This document shows positions 9,657-17,984 of a stretch of 64,000 bases of DNA, one piece after another; positions within the stretch are counted from its first letter, which is position 1, and each line of letters begins with the position of its first letter. Source of the DNA: Lachnoclostridium sp. An131 (lineage in GTDB: Bacteria > Bacillota > Clostridia > Lachnospirales > Lachnospiraceae); assembly GCF_002160825.1 (NCBI RefSeq), contig NZ_NFLI01000004.1:124001-188000 (forward strand). Direction: 5' to 3'. The notes under the pieces are model-generated. The model was not told the DNA's origin. It saw nothing but the letters and a program-made list of their open reading frames with translations, and did not search any database. Position numbers and translations under genes: made by a program.

Positions 9657-11097
9657 TTTCTTCTCCTCCATCGATTTGTACTTTCAGGATTCTTTCCGTA
9701 TCGTCCGTCACCTTATAGCCTTCGCTGATTCGATGTCCCGGAATCCAGACAATATGGGACCCGTCTGCAAGCAGGCGCAGGCGCTCCCGTTCCGAAGCCG
9801 GTATTTTTTCATCCACCAGATACGCCTTCAGCTTCTTTCTGCCGTGCTCTCTGTTGATCTCCAGGTAATCTCCCGGCCGTCTTCCCCGTATTTCCAGACA
9901 TTTTTTTATTTTATCATAGTCAAACCATTTCGTATATGTTTTTTGAGGAATAATTTGATCTTTTTGCGCTTTTTCAAGGGAAAAGCGCCAGGTCTTCCCG
10001 CCGATCGTAAGGCTTCCGGGAATCCTGGGGCGCAGTGCCTGTTCTGCGGCCGCACCGGCCGTACCCGTACCGGTTCCGCCTTCCCCGCCGGGCGCCTCCT
10101 GCGTTCCCCTTCCTGCTTCCGTCCGGGATTTTTTTTCTATCCGGAGCCCCTGGTACTCCCTTCGGGCGCTCCGCCCTCCCGGCAGATCCGCCCTGCTTCC
10201 CGTCTGCTTTTCCATAAGCTCCCGGAGAATCCGGATATGAATCCGCTCTACATCCTTCAGTCCTCCTGCCGTCTCCATGCAGCGGCGGAGCAGCCGGTCC
10301 TGCAGAACAGGATCGAGAAGCCGGTAGCCGGACTCAAAAAGAAAGCAGCCGTTCTCCTCTTCCCGGACGCACAGCCGGAAGGCCTCTTCTGTCTTTCGCC
10401 TCAAAAAGCCTTCTATCTCTGAGAGCTCCTGCGCAGCCTCCGCCACATGGCGCCCGGCCTGGGGATTGACATGGGCTTGAGCCCAGGGAAGAAGCTCGCC
10501 CCGAATCCGGTTTCTCATATACTCGCTGCTCTCATTGCTGCTGTCCGTCCTCCAGGAGTGTCCCTCCCCCCGGAGCCATTCCAGAATTTCATCCCGGCAG
10601 ACGCAAAGAAGGGGCCGGATCACATCGCCCCTCACAGGCTCCATGCCGCTAAGGCCCCGGATGCCAGCCCCCCTGAACAGATGAAAGAGGACGGTTTCTG
10701 CCTGATCGTCCATGTGGTGCGCCACAGCGATCCGGGCGCCGCCAAGCTCCGAAGCGGCCTCCCGGAAGGCTTCGTAGCGGCAGAGCCGCCCTGCTTCCTC
10801 CAGGGTAAGCCTTTCCCGGGCTGCGCGCTCTCTCACATCATACGAAAAGACCCTCAGAGGAATCTGCTCCCGGGCGCAGAGCTCCCGGACAAAGCTCTCG
10901 TCGCCATCTGCCTCTGCTCCACGGAGCCCGTGATGAACATGGACCGCAGAAAGCCTGGCTCCAAGCTCCCGGCAGATATCCTTCAGCAGAAAAAGCAGGC
11001 AGACGGAATCCGGGCCGCCCGATACGCCTGCCGCCACATTTTCTCCCGGCCGAATCATCTGATGCTCCTTGATATATGCCTGTACACGTTCCCGCAT
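9649..11097 (-). CDS. tilS: tRNA(Ile)-lysidine synthetase
   Basis: Modifies C34 of tRNA-Ile(CAU) to lysidine so that it reads AUA. The N-terminal PP-loop motif SGGPDS is at 26-31, followed by the ATPase domain (HHGLRG, HHMDDQAET) and the C-terminal substrate domain. A Gly/Thr/Ala-rich, GC-rich stretch around residues 330-360 looks like a low-complexity linker insertion. The ATG at 11097 follows AGGAAAGGAAG; an open frame continues 14 codons further without a ribosome binding site. Sits between spoIIE and hpt, a conserved Firmicute order. Confidence 0.94.
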   Translation of the reverse strand: MRERVQAYIKEHQMIRPGENVAAGVSGGPDSVCLLFLLKDICRELGARLSAVHVHHGLRGAEADGDESFVRELCAREQIPLRVFSYDVRERAARERLTLEEAGRLCRYEAFREAASELGGARIAVAHHMDDQAETVLFHLFRGAGIRGLSGMEPVRGDVIRPLLCVCRDEILEWLRGEGHSWRTDSSNESSEYMRNRIRGELLPWAQAHVNPQAGRHVAEAAQELSEIEGFLRRKTEEAFRLCVREEENGCFLFESGYRLLDPVLQDRLLRRCMETAGGLKDVERIHIRILRELMEKQTGSRADLPGGRSARREYQGLRIEKKSRTEAGRGTQEAPGGEGGTGTGTAGAAAEQALRPRIPGSLTIGGKTWRFSLEKAQKDQIIPQKTYTKWFDYDKIKKCLEIRGRRPGDYLEINREHGRKKLKAYLVDEKIPASERERLRLLADGSHIVWIPGHRISEGYKVTDDTERILKVQIDGGEENG

Positions 11098-11175
11098 GCC
11101 TTTTTGCTTCCTTTCCTGCCCTTTTCCTGCCGGCGGCAATTCTGCATTTAGTATACAGGCTTTTCTTTCCGGAAG

Positions 11176-12606
11176 TCAATACTTTACAAGCCCCATGACG
11201 AGCACTGTCATATCGTCCGAAGGCTCCTTTTCCCGGTACTGGCGGACCCTTCCCAGAATATAGGCCGCAAGCTCGGAGGGATTTCCCGTATCATGCTCCA
11301 TGATGATGTCCTTCATCATGCTTTCCTGGTGGGCCGCCGGAAGCGCGTCCAGTACACCATCCGTCACCATAATCACCATATCGCCGGCATACAGCTTTTT
11401 GCTGGCGCAGTCTGGCTCCAGCTTGTGAAACACCCCTGCCGGAAGGCTCGTGGACGAGATCGTCTCCACCCAGTTGTCCCTGCGGATAAACGTCGTAGAC
11501 GCCCCCACCTTCAAAAATTCACACACGCCGGTATACAGATCCAGCGAAGCGATATCAATGGTAGAAAATACCTGGGCGTCTGAACGCACAATCAGCGCAG
11601 AATTGATCATACGCACTGCCGTCTCCTTGGAGAATCCGGCTTCCAGAAACTGCTCCAGAAGATCGATCACCAGCTCACTTTCCCGGTAGGCCGTGATTCC
11701 CGAACCCATTCCGTCCGAAAGGGCCCCGATGAACTGCCCTTCCCGGCAGCACCGCAGAGAAAAATTGTCCCCCGAGATCCGTTCCTTTCCCTTCACCGCC
11801 TTCTCCACGCCGTACAATACCTGAAAATTCGTGCGCTCCACAAAAAGTACGGTAACCTTTTCACTTCCCACAAAAGCACGGCTGTCCCTGGCCGGCATCA
11901 TTGCTTTCTTCATAAGCCTGGTCAGCGCTGCGGCAATGTCTTTGACCGCTACGCATTTACGCCTCCTGGTATTCATCGTCAGGTAGACCTCCTGGCGTCT
12001 GTGCTCCTCGCAGTACACCAGCACGGAATGGACCGAGAGTCCCATCGCTTTCAGCTTTTTCCTCAGGTGCTCTTCCAGATCCTCGTCGCTTTTCGTATCC
12101 CAGGCATGCTCCACGGTGTCAGTCATAATCTGAGCCATTTCATTCAGCTGCGCGGCCATAGCCTCCCTGTTTTCCTCCAGCCTGGTATTCCACAAAAGCT
12201 TCATCTTCGCCGGCGCGTCCAGCACTGCAGCCCCGTCCTCCGGATGAAGCTCTGCTTCCCTTTCGCTTTCCGGGGCCCTTTTGGCTGAAAGGCCGGTAAA
12301 GCTCTGTGCCAGGCTTCGGAAAGCCTCCTCATACTCCCGTACTCTTGCGCGGGCCGGGCTCAGATGGCCCCCCAGCTCTCCCTCCTGCGCCGGCAGCGGG
12401 CGAAGCAGCCATTCCATGATGCTGCCGCAGATAACCGTCAGCGAGCATACCAGCAGTCCCTGGGCCGCGCCCAGAATAACCGCGTAGTCCTGTTCCATCT
12501 GAAACATTCCCACGCCGATCTGCATGGCTGCCACGCAGGCTCCGGCTGTAATGCCGTACAGCCAGCCCCAGCTTCCGTTTTTTTGCTGTTCCTCTTCCCT
12601 CTTCAT
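11176..12606 (-). CDS. spoIIE: stage II sporulation protein E-like PP2C phosphatase
   Basis: SpoIIE dephosphorylates SpoIIAA and so releases sigma-F in the forespore. This 476-residue protein has the C-terminal PP2C domain with metal-binding motifs GALSDGMGSG (Asp298), VTDGVLD and PSDDMTVLVM. The N-terminus has only two hydrophobic segments (about 13-35 and 41-64), whereas the Bacillus protein has about ten and over 800 residues. A charged, probably helical linker joins the two. The ATG at 12606 has AGGAGG nine bases upstream. Its position between divIC and tilS supports the identity. Confidence 0.88.
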   Translation of the reverse strand: MKREEEQQKNGSWGWLYGITAGACVAAMQIGVGMFQMEQDYAVILGAAQGLLVCSLTVICGSIMEWLLRPLPAQEGELGGHLSPARARVREYEEAFRSLAQSFTGLSAKRAPESEREAELHPEDGAAVLDAPAKMKLLWNTRLEENREAMAAQLNEMAQIMTDTVEHAWDTKSDEDLEEHLRKKLKAMGLSVHSVLVYCEEHRRQEVYLTMNTRRRKCVAVKDIAAALTRLMKKAMMPARDSRAFVGSEKVTVLFVERTNFQVLYGVEKAVKGKERISGDNFSLRCCREGQFIGALSDGMGSGITAYRESELVIDLLEQFLEAGFSKETAVRMINSALIVRSDAQVFSTIDIASLDLYTGVCEFLKVGASTTFIRRDNWVETISSTSLPAGVFHKLEPDCASKKLYAGDMVIMVTDGVLDALPAAHQESMMKDIIMEHDTGNPSELAAYILGRVRQYREKEPSDDMTVLVMGLVKY

Positions 12607-12651
12607 TTTCCAAGTCCTCCTAATCTTCTGTGTGTGTCTGTGTGATTGGGT

Positions 12652-12685
12652 ATTATAGAGGACGGAAAACAAATAATTTGTCAAA
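12652..12685 (-). promoter_or_regulatory. spoIIE promoter with 21 bp spacer and overlapping 0A box
   Basis: TTGACA (12679-12684) and TATAAT (12652-12657) both match consensus perfectly but are 21 bases apart. On the plus strand TTTGTCAAA (12677-12685) overlaps the -35 and matches the Spo0A box consensus TTTGTCRAA. Bacillus spoIIE and spoIIG promoters, activated by Spo0A with sigma-A, have the same unusual 21-22 base spacing. Confidence 0.78.
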
Positions 12686-12752
12686 CCATAGAATCAAAGA
12701 CTGGAAATTTTAGACATTTTAGGACATAGAATCCGCTTTAAGAGCTTGAGAC

Positions 12753-12775
12753 AAAAAAAACGAAGCTTACGCTTC
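12753..12775 (-). terminator. intrinsic terminator after divIC
   Basis: Minus-strand stem GAAGC-GTAA-GCTTC followed by eight T (12753-12760), between the divIC stop and the spoIIE promoter. Confidence 0.75.
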
Positions 12776-12823
12776 ACGACAATTCTCTCCTTCATAAATT
12801 CCGCGCGCCCTGTATCGGCAAAA

Positions 12824-12863
12824 GCGCCGGCGTGCGCGGGCTGTATGCCCTGCACGCCGGCGC
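12824..12863 (-). terminator. long GC-rich hairpin after divIC
   Basis: Perfect 12 bp arms (12824-12835 and 12852-12863) plus inner pairs, followed on the minus strand by TTTT. It stands directly after the divIC stop and before the second terminator. Confidence 0.6.
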
Positions 12864-12889
12864 CAAAGCCGCTTAAAAGCTATTCCCGG

Positions 12890-13195
12890 CTATTCCTCCG
12901 CCTTAAAAAGAATCTCATCCTCATAGACCAGTCCCAGCCGCTCCTTGGCGACCTCTTCCACATACTTTTTGGTCTGAACATATTTCTTAAGCTCCTCGAT
13001 CTCCTCAGTTCTCTCCTCTTCCTCGGAAATCTGGGCCAGAAGCTCCTCTTCCTGCTGCTGGTACGTCTCATTTTTCTGCTGGAGCCGGAGCTTCCCGAAA
13101 GAAGCCACAAGCAGCAGACAGAAAACCGCCGCCAGAACCAGACGAAATTCCATGCGCTTTTTCCGCTTCATCACGCGCCGCGTCTTTGTGGTCAT
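12890..13195 (-). CDS. divIC: septum formation initiator, DivIC/FtsB family
   Basis: Small bitopic division protein acting with FtsL and DivIB at the septum. The 101 residues comprise a basic N-terminus, one membrane segment (about 18-33), a coiled coil rich in Glu and Gln (about 38-75) and the conserved tail YVEEVAKERLGLV. Overlaps yabQ by 4 bases (ATGA), as in the Bacillus yabPQ-divIC cluster. Confidence 0.9.
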   Translation of the reverse strand: MTTKTRRVMKRKKRMEFRLVLAAVFCLLLVASFGKLRLQQKNETYQQQEEELLAQISEEEERTEEIEELKKYVQTKKYVEEVAKERLGLVYEDEILFKAEE

Positions 13196-13551
13196 GACTT
13201 CTTTCCTCCCTGGGTAGACTTTGAGCTCATTATACCTCTTTTAACTGAATTATGCAATTTCTTTCTCACTTTTTTTAAAAGCTTTTCTAATTGCAAACAC
13301 AATAACATGCCTAAAACGACTGCTGCGATGGCAAACCCCCGGATCGCCCCGCTGTTTTCCTGGTAAAGCATCCGGAAAATCAAAACGCCGCAGGCCAGCC
13401 AGTACAAAATGTCCTCCACAGCCAGAGCTGCCGTCCCGTGGGAGACCAGGCGCCGGAAAATACGGATCAGGTCATAGACCAGGGCAAGAAACATTCCCCA
13501 CAGAAACGCCCGGACAAAAAACTGCAGCTCCAGCAGGATCTCCCCGCTCAT
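13192..13551 (-). CDS. yabQ: spore cortex biosynthesis protein YabQ
   Basis: Membrane protein needed for cortex formation in Bacillus, where it is made in the mother cell. Three hydrophobic segments are seen (about 10-30, 43-62, 69-88), with the family-typical FLWGMFLALVYDLIRIFRR and a basic C-terminus. It starts just after yabP (TAA, then ATG) and overlaps divIC. The 119-residue length is shorter than the Bacillus protein but normal in Clostridia. Confidence 0.88.
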   Translation of the reverse strand: MSGEILLELQFFVRAFLWGMFLALVYDLIRIFRRLVSHGTAALAVEDILYWLACGVLIFRMLYQENSGAIRGFAIAAVVLGMLLCLQLEKLLKKVRKKLHNSVKRGIMSSKSTQGGKKS

Positions 13552-13553
13552 CT

Positions 13554-13838
13554 CTATTTAAACAGGCGGCCCAGAAGAGACGCGCCCGTCTTGTGAAAGT
13601 CCGTAACCTCCGAATAAGCCATGCTGTCGATTCTCCCCTCGATATCCACCTCGCCCTTTTCCAGTGTCAGGCGGTTTACATGGAGATCCGCGCCCTTTAT
13701 CGTCAGCATCCCCTGCTCTGTCTCCAGCAGAATCTCTGCAATGTCAAAGGAAATCACGTCTGTTACGCCGCTTACAGTACCTGTCCTTCTATTGTTCAGC
13801 AAAAGCTTATGCGCCTTTGCATACTGCTTTTCCTCCAC
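13554..13838 (-). CDS. yabP: sporulation protein YabP
   Basis: YabP-family spore protein (YabP/YqfC group), needed in the mother cell in Bacillus. The 94 residues include RRTGTVSGVTDVISFDIAEILLETEQGMLTIKG in segments typical of the family and a short C-terminal tail. I choose the GTG at 13838 because AGGAGG lies seven bases before it; the ATG six codons upstream would sit inside the ribosome binding site hairpin. First gene of yabP-yabQ-divIC. Confidence 0.87.
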   Translation of the reverse strand: MEEKQYAKAHKLLLNNRRTGTVSGVTDVISFDIAEILLETEQGMLTIKGADLHVNRLTLEKGEVDIEGRIDSMAYSEVTDFHKTGASLLGRLFK

Positions 13839-13841
13839 AAA

Positions 13842-13890
13842 AAGACCTCCTAACATATTTAATCTATTATTAAATATATTAGAAGGTCTT
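13842..13890 (-). promoter_or_regulatory. 22 bp hairpin containing the yabP ribosome binding site
   Basis: Arms 13842-13863 and 13869-13890 match at 19 of 22 positions around a 5 base loop. The 3' arm on the minus strand includes AGGAGGTCTT, the yabP ribosome binding site, and is followed by TTTTTG. The structure can act as a terminator for hup-rqcP and would also hide the ribosome binding site in read-through RNA. Confidence 0.7.
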
Positions 13891-13911
13891 ACTTTTTATG
13901 TCTTATGTGAC

Positions 13912-14151
13912 TCAAAGATATCGGTACAGCTCTTTTGCTTCCTCCTTGCGTACAGTCTCCTGCACGTTCAGAACCTCTACCTTGACGGCCTTGCTTCCGA
14001 ACTGTATCTCTATCACGTCCCCTTCCTTGACATTCACCGAAGCCTTGGCTGTCTTGCCGTTCACCAGAACCCGTCCGGCATCGCAGGCCTCATTCGCCAC
14101 AGTTCTCCGTTTAATCAGGCGGGAAATCTTTAAATATTTATCAAGGCGCAT
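13912..14151 (-). CDS. rqcP: S4-domain RNA-binding protein RqcP
   Basis: RqcP (Bacillus YabO, related to Hsp15) acts with RqcH in ribosome-associated quality control, supporting C-terminal alanine tailing of stalled chains. The 79 residues are almost entirely one S4 fold: MRLDKYLKISRLIKRRTVANEACDAG then GRVLVNGKTAK. It follows hup by three bases and precedes yabP, the usual order in Firmicutes. Confidence 0.88.
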   Translation of the reverse strand: MRLDKYLKISRLIKRRTVANEACDAGRVLVNGKTAKASVNVKEGDVIEIQFGSKAVKVEVLNVQETVRKEEAKELYRYL

Positions 14152-14154
14152 AGA

Positions 14155-14427
14155 TTAGTTCAGAGCGTCCTTCAGTGCCTTGCCGGCTGTGAACTTCGGA
14201 GACTTGGAAGCCTTGATCTGCATGGTCTCGCCAGTCTGCGGATTTCTTCCCTCTCTTGCGGCTCTCTCAGATACCTTGAAGGTACCGAAGCCTACCAGCT
14301 GAATCTGCTCACCCTTCTTCAGCTCCTCTGCCACTACGTCAGTGAAAGCCTTCAGCGCCTTCTCTGCGTCCTTCTTGGATAACTCGCTCTTTTCTGCAAT
14401 AGCAGCAACTAATTCCATTCTGTTCAT
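14155..14427 (-). CDS. hup: HU family DNA-binding protein
   Basis: Nucleoid protein that bends DNA. The 90 residues match HU throughout: MNRMELVAAIAEKSELSKKDAEKAL, FGTFKVSERAAREGRNPQTGE and the C-terminal GKALKDALN. The ATG at 14427 has AGGAGG ten bases before it; a second ATG three codons later is possible. Driven by a strong consensus promoter directly upstream. Confidence 0.96.
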   Translation of the reverse strand: MNRMELVAAIAEKSELSKKDAEKALKAFTDVVAEELKKGEQIQLVGFGTFKVSERAAREGRNPQTGETMQIKASKSPKFTAGKALKDALN

Positions 14428-14510
14428 TCGGATAATTCCTCCTATCAAAAATACTTCTTCTTTGTTTCGATGATATGTCTGTGTGTGCGTTCTCCATATC
14501 TTCTTTCCTA

Positions 14511-14539
14511 TTTATACCCGTTTACCGTACGTTTGTCAA
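14511..14539 (-). promoter_or_regulatory. sigma-A promoter of hup-rqcP
   Basis: TTGACA (14534-14539), 17 bases, TATAAA (14511-14516), about 85 bases upstream of hup. Confidence 0.85.
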
Positions 14540-14584
14540 GGAGTTTCCCTCATTTTTTGGCGCCGCTTCGGACATATGAAAAAA

Positions 14585-15016
14585 TTACCAGCTGTTTTCC
14601 GAAGCCTTCTGCTTTTTCCTGCGCTCCTTTTCTTCCTTCTCCTGCCGTTTTACAGCCTCCCAGCTGGCCAGGCCCTCTTCCGCAGTCAATGCCTTCTGAT
14701 CGCCGAACACATGAGGATGGCGGCGCACCAGCTTGTGGGCCAGCATGTCCACCACATCCTCTATCGTAAACCGCTGCTCCTCCGCCGCGATCTGGCTGTG
14801 CATCAGCACCTGCAGCAGCACGTCGCCCAGCTCCTCGCAGAGATTCTCATCGTCCTTCTTCTCGATTGCCTGCACGACCTCTTCGCACTCTTCCCTGAGG
14901 CATTTGATCATGCTTTCATGGGTCTGCTTCCGGTCCCAGGGGCAGCCATGCTCGCTTCGAAGCTCTGCCACGATATCCAGAAGCTCTTCATAGGTATATC
15001 TTTTTTCCTGTTCCAT
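14585..15016 (-). CDS. mazG: MazG-family nucleoside triphosphate pyrophosphohydrolase
   Basis: Hydrolyses (d)NTPs to monophosphates and pyrophosphate, a house-cleaning enzyme. One all-alpha MazG domain with the start HGCPWDRKQTHESM and metal-binding EECEEVVQAI and EELGDVLLQV, ending with a charged Lys/Glu tail. At 143 residues it is the single-domain form, lacking the N-terminal methylase domain of Bacillus YabN. I favour the ATG at 15016, which has AGGTGG at normal spacing; an ATG three codons upstream directly abuts that site. Confidence 0.9.
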   Translation of the reverse strand: MEQEKRYTYEELLDIVAELRSEHGCPWDRKQTHESMIKCLREECEEVVQAIEKKDDENLCEELGDVLLQVLMHSQIAAEEQRFTIEDVVDMLAHKLVRRHPHVFGDQKALTAEEGLASWEAVKRQEKEEKERRKKQKASENSW

Positions 15017-15117
15017 CCTTTTCATCCACCTTTTAACGCCGGCGTACCAGGGCAGCCTTTTTGGCTTTCCCTGATATGCCGGCGCTTTCTGCCTTTTTCT
15101 TGAAATGATCTGTCTTT

Positions 15118-16800
15118 TTATGCAAGCATCGGCTTCAGCGCTTCCGCCAGCTTATCCTTCTGTGCCTGTGCCTCCTCCAGAGTCCTGCCCAGAGTCGTAA
15201 AGTACGTCTTGATCTTCGGCTCTGTTCCTGACGGACGGATGATTACCTCAGCTCCTCCATCCAGCTTGTAGGTCAGCACATTCGCCGCCGGAAGCCCGGT
15301 CTCCTCCGTATTCTTATAATCGGTCGCCTTTACCACCCGGCAGCCGCCGATCTCCGCAGGCGGATTTTTCCGTAAGCCTTCCATAATCCCGGCCATCTTG
15401 TCCATACCGGACAGACCCGGAAACTCAAAGCTGTCTACCTTATTCAGATAGCGTCCGTATTTCTCATAGATCTCTTCCAGCCTCTGCTTGATGGAAGAAC
15501 CGATGCTTCTGTAATATGCCGCCATCTCGCAGATCAGCATGGAACCGATGATAGCGTCCTTGTCGCGCACATAGGGGCCTGCCAGATATCCGTAGCTCTC
15601 CTCAAAACCAAAGATAAAGCGGTCTACCTCGCCTGCTGCCTCCAGCTGCGCAATCTGATCTCCGATCCACTTAAATCCGGTCAGTACTCCCCGGAGCTCT
15701 ACGCCGTAGTTCTCCGCCACCGCATCTGCCAGCGGGGTAGATACGATGGATTTCACCGCCACCGGATTCTTCGGCATCGTGCCGTTCTCGATACGTCCGG
15801 CGCAGATATAGTCCAGCAGCAGAACGCCCATCTCATTTCCGGATACCAGCTCATAGCTTCCGTCCGGACACTTCATCGCGATTCCCACGCGGTCAGCGTC
15901 CGGGTCGGTGGCAAGCATCAGATCGGCGCCGCATTTTTCTGCCAGCTCAAGGCCAAGCTTCAGCGCCTCAAAAATCTCCGGATTCGGGTAGGGGCAGGTC
16001 GGGAAATTGCCGTCCGGCTTCTCCTGCTCCGGAACAATGGTAACATCTGTAATACCGATATCCTTCAGCACCCGCATAACCGGAACCAGACCCGATCCGT
16101 TCAGCGGAGAATATACCAGCTTCAGTCCTGCTGTTTTGCAGATTCCCGGACGCACGCTGCGTGCCTCGATCGCTGCATAAAGCGCTTCCTTGCAGTCGTC
16201 GCCTACATACTCGATGAGTCCCTGCGCCTGGCCCTCCTCGAAGCTCATCAGCTTCGCGCCGGTCAGAATATCTGTCTTCTGAATCTCCGCATAGACGATA
16301 TCAGCCGCCTCATCTGTCATCTGGCAGCCGTCCGGGCCATAGGCCTTATATCCGTTATATTTGGCAGGATTATGGGATGCAGTCACCATAACGCCTGCAT
16401 TCGCCTTATAATAACGCGTCGCAAAGCTCAGAGCCGGAACCGGCATCAGAGCATCATAAATACGTACCTTAATTCCGTTTGCCGCCAGCACGCAGGCTGC
16501 AGTCCTTGCAAACACATCGCTGTTAATCCGGCTGTCATAGCTTATCGCCACCAGCTGGTTTCCCCCCTGGGTCTTTACCCAGTTTGCCAGCCCCTGAGTC
16601 GCCTGACGCACCACATAAATATTCATGCGGTTTGTTCCTGCGCCCAGCACGCCGCGCAGACCCGCCGTTCCGAATTTCAGGGCCACCGCAAAACGATCCT
16701 TGATCTCGTCTTCCTTCCCCTGAATCGACTCCAGCTCTTCCTTCAGAGCCGGGTCCTCCAGATCTGCTTCCATCCAACGCCTGTAGTCATCCATGTACAT
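15118..16800 (-). CDS. pgcA: alpha-phosphoglucomutase/phosphomannomutase
   Basis: Interconverts hexose 1- and 6-phosphates, linking glycogen breakdown and envelope sugar synthesis to glycolysis. The 560 residues show the phosphoserine loop TASHNPAKYNGYK, metal loop DPDADRVGIA, sugar loop GFEESYGYL and phosphate loop RPSGTEPK. The length and N-terminus (KFGTAGLRGVLGAGTNRMN) fit the PgcA type. The ATG at 16800 has GAGGTG eight bases before it. The products of glgP and pgi in this window share its substrates. Confidence 0.93.
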   Translation of the reverse strand: MYMDDYRRWMEADLEDPALKEELESIQGKEDEIKDRFAVALKFGTAGLRGVLGAGTNRMNIYVVRQATQGLANWVKTQGGNQLVAISYDSRINSDVFARTAACVLAANGIKVRIYDALMPVPALSFATRYYKANAGVMVTASHNPAKYNGYKAYGPDGCQMTDEAADIVYAEIQKTDILTGAKLMSFEEGQAQGLIEYVGDDCKEALYAAIEARSVRPGICKTAGLKLVYSPLNGSGLVPVMRVLKDIGITDVTIVPEQEKPDGNFPTCPYPNPEIFEALKLGLELAEKCGADLMLATDPDADRVGIAMKCPDGSYELVSGNEMGVLLLDYICAGRIENGTMPKNPVAVKSIVSTPLADAVAENYGVELRGVLTGFKWIGDQIAQLEAAGEVDRFIFGFEESYGYLAGPYVRDKDAIIGSMLICEMAAYYRSIGSSIKQRLEEIYEKYGRYLNKVDSFEFPGLSGMDKMAGIMEGLRKNPPAEIGGCRVVKATDYKNTEETGLPAANVLTYKLDGGAEVIIRPSGTEPKIKTYFTTLGRTLEEAQAQKDKLAEALKPMLA

Positions 16801-16901
16801 ATTTTTTGCACCTCACCCTTCCATAATTCCGGGCTGCCGTGGACTATCCTGTCTGTACTCCTCCAAATCCGCGCCTCCGGCGGCGATCCCGGTCTTTTTT
16901 C

Positions 16902-16930
16902 ATTGTAAAATGTTTATAGTTAAAAGTCAA
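16902..16930 (-). promoter_or_regulatory. sigma-A promoter of the phosphoglucomutase gene
   Basis: TTGACT (16925-16930), 17 bases, TACAAT (16902-16907). Confidence 0.72.
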
Positions 16931-16945
16931 TGAAATATGCCCGGT

Positions 16946-17959
16946 TCATGAAAAACTTACACAAAACAGGCCCCGGATCATCCGCTTCCTTTTCTCCTCC
17001 TGGGCCAGAAATACCTCCAGCTTTTCTGTGCTCTTTTCCGGCACCCAGGCCTTGCTGGTATTATAATAATGGTGGATCAGCTTCCATACCTTTTCCGGAT
17101 AATACAGGCTGACCGCCAGATAAAGCCGTTCCTGCTCCGACAGCGGCTGCTCCCTTTCATAAGCCGAAAGCATGCGGGCTGCAAGCCCTTCATTCCAATT
17201 CTGCTTTTCCATGATTTTTCTTAAGAAAAGGCAGATATCTCCCACCTGTACATTGATTTCGAAGCGCTGGAAATTTACCACAGCCGTTTCCTGACGGCTG
17301 ATCAGGATATTATGATGAATATATTCCCCATGGCAGATGTGCTCCTCCTGGCAGGCGCGCTCGTAGAGCGCGCCTGCTCCGTCAGCCTCCAGCCTTTCCT
17401 GCGCCAGCCGCCCGTCCCGAAGGACGCCCTCCGCGCATTTTAAAAACAGAAGCTCAAAGCTTCCTTTTCTGTGCCTGTTCCGGATAAAATTCTGTGCCCG
17501 GCGGAGCTCACGGTTCCGTTTTTCCAGCTCCCGGCACTGTCCTGTTCCGGTCATGCGCCGTTTGTCCTCTGCGGATATGGCCGCCGCTTCCGGCAGACCC
17601 CGGAGAACCCGATGAATCCGGGCCAGCGTCCGCATGCTGCGCAGAAGCTCCTCTTCGTTTTTCGGATCGCATTCCCGGCCCGGAGGCCAGTTTTTCAGAA
17701 TATACGGCGTATCGTACTCTCCGACAGAGATCAGGCTTCCTTCCCGGTTCGGAACCACCCGGTCTGTCCTGCAGACCCCCTGCTCCTCCAGCCGTTTCAG
17801 CAGCTCCTGCTCACAGGGGAGCTTATGTCTGGAGCCTGCAAATTCCTTCAACAATTTCAGTCCCCTGTCGGTCTCCAGCATCAGGCTTCCGCGGCCGCCG
17901 AAGCTCTTCTGAAGACAGATATCATACTGCTCTAAAATTTGCAGTCCCTTTTCGTTCAC
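16946..17959 (-). CDS. CotS/YutH-type spore coat kinase-like protein
   Basis: Related to the CotS, CotI and YutH proteins of the spore coat, which have an aminoglycoside-phosphotransferase-like kinase fold. Of 337 residues, the N-lobe begins GLQILEQYDICLQKSFGGRGSLMLETDRGLKLLKEF and the C-lobe holds the Brenner-type catalytic loop HGEYIHHNIL, followed by VNFQRFEINVQVGDICLFLRKIM. The normal catalytic Asp of HGDxxxxN is Glu here, so kinase activity is uncertain. Lies 25 bases downstream of cca on the same strand. Substrate unknown. Confidence 0.72.
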   Translation of the reverse strand: MNEKGLQILEQYDICLQKSFGGRGSLMLETDRGLKLLKEFAGSRHKLPCEQELLKRLEEQGVCRTDRVVPNREGSLISVGEYDTPYILKNWPPGRECDPKNEEELLRSMRTLARIHRVLRGLPEAAAISAEDKRRMTGTGQCRELEKRNRELRRAQNFIRNRHRKGSFELLFLKCAEGVLRDGRLAQERLEADGAGALYERACQEEHICHGEYIHHNILISRQETAVVNFQRFEINVQVGDICLFLRKIMEKQNWNEGLAARMLSAYEREQPLSEQERLYLAVSLYYPEKVWKLIHHYYNTSKAWVPEKSTEKLEVFLAQEEKRKRMIRGLFCVSFS

Positions 17960-17984
17960 ACAAATCCCCCCGTTCCTTTCAAAT

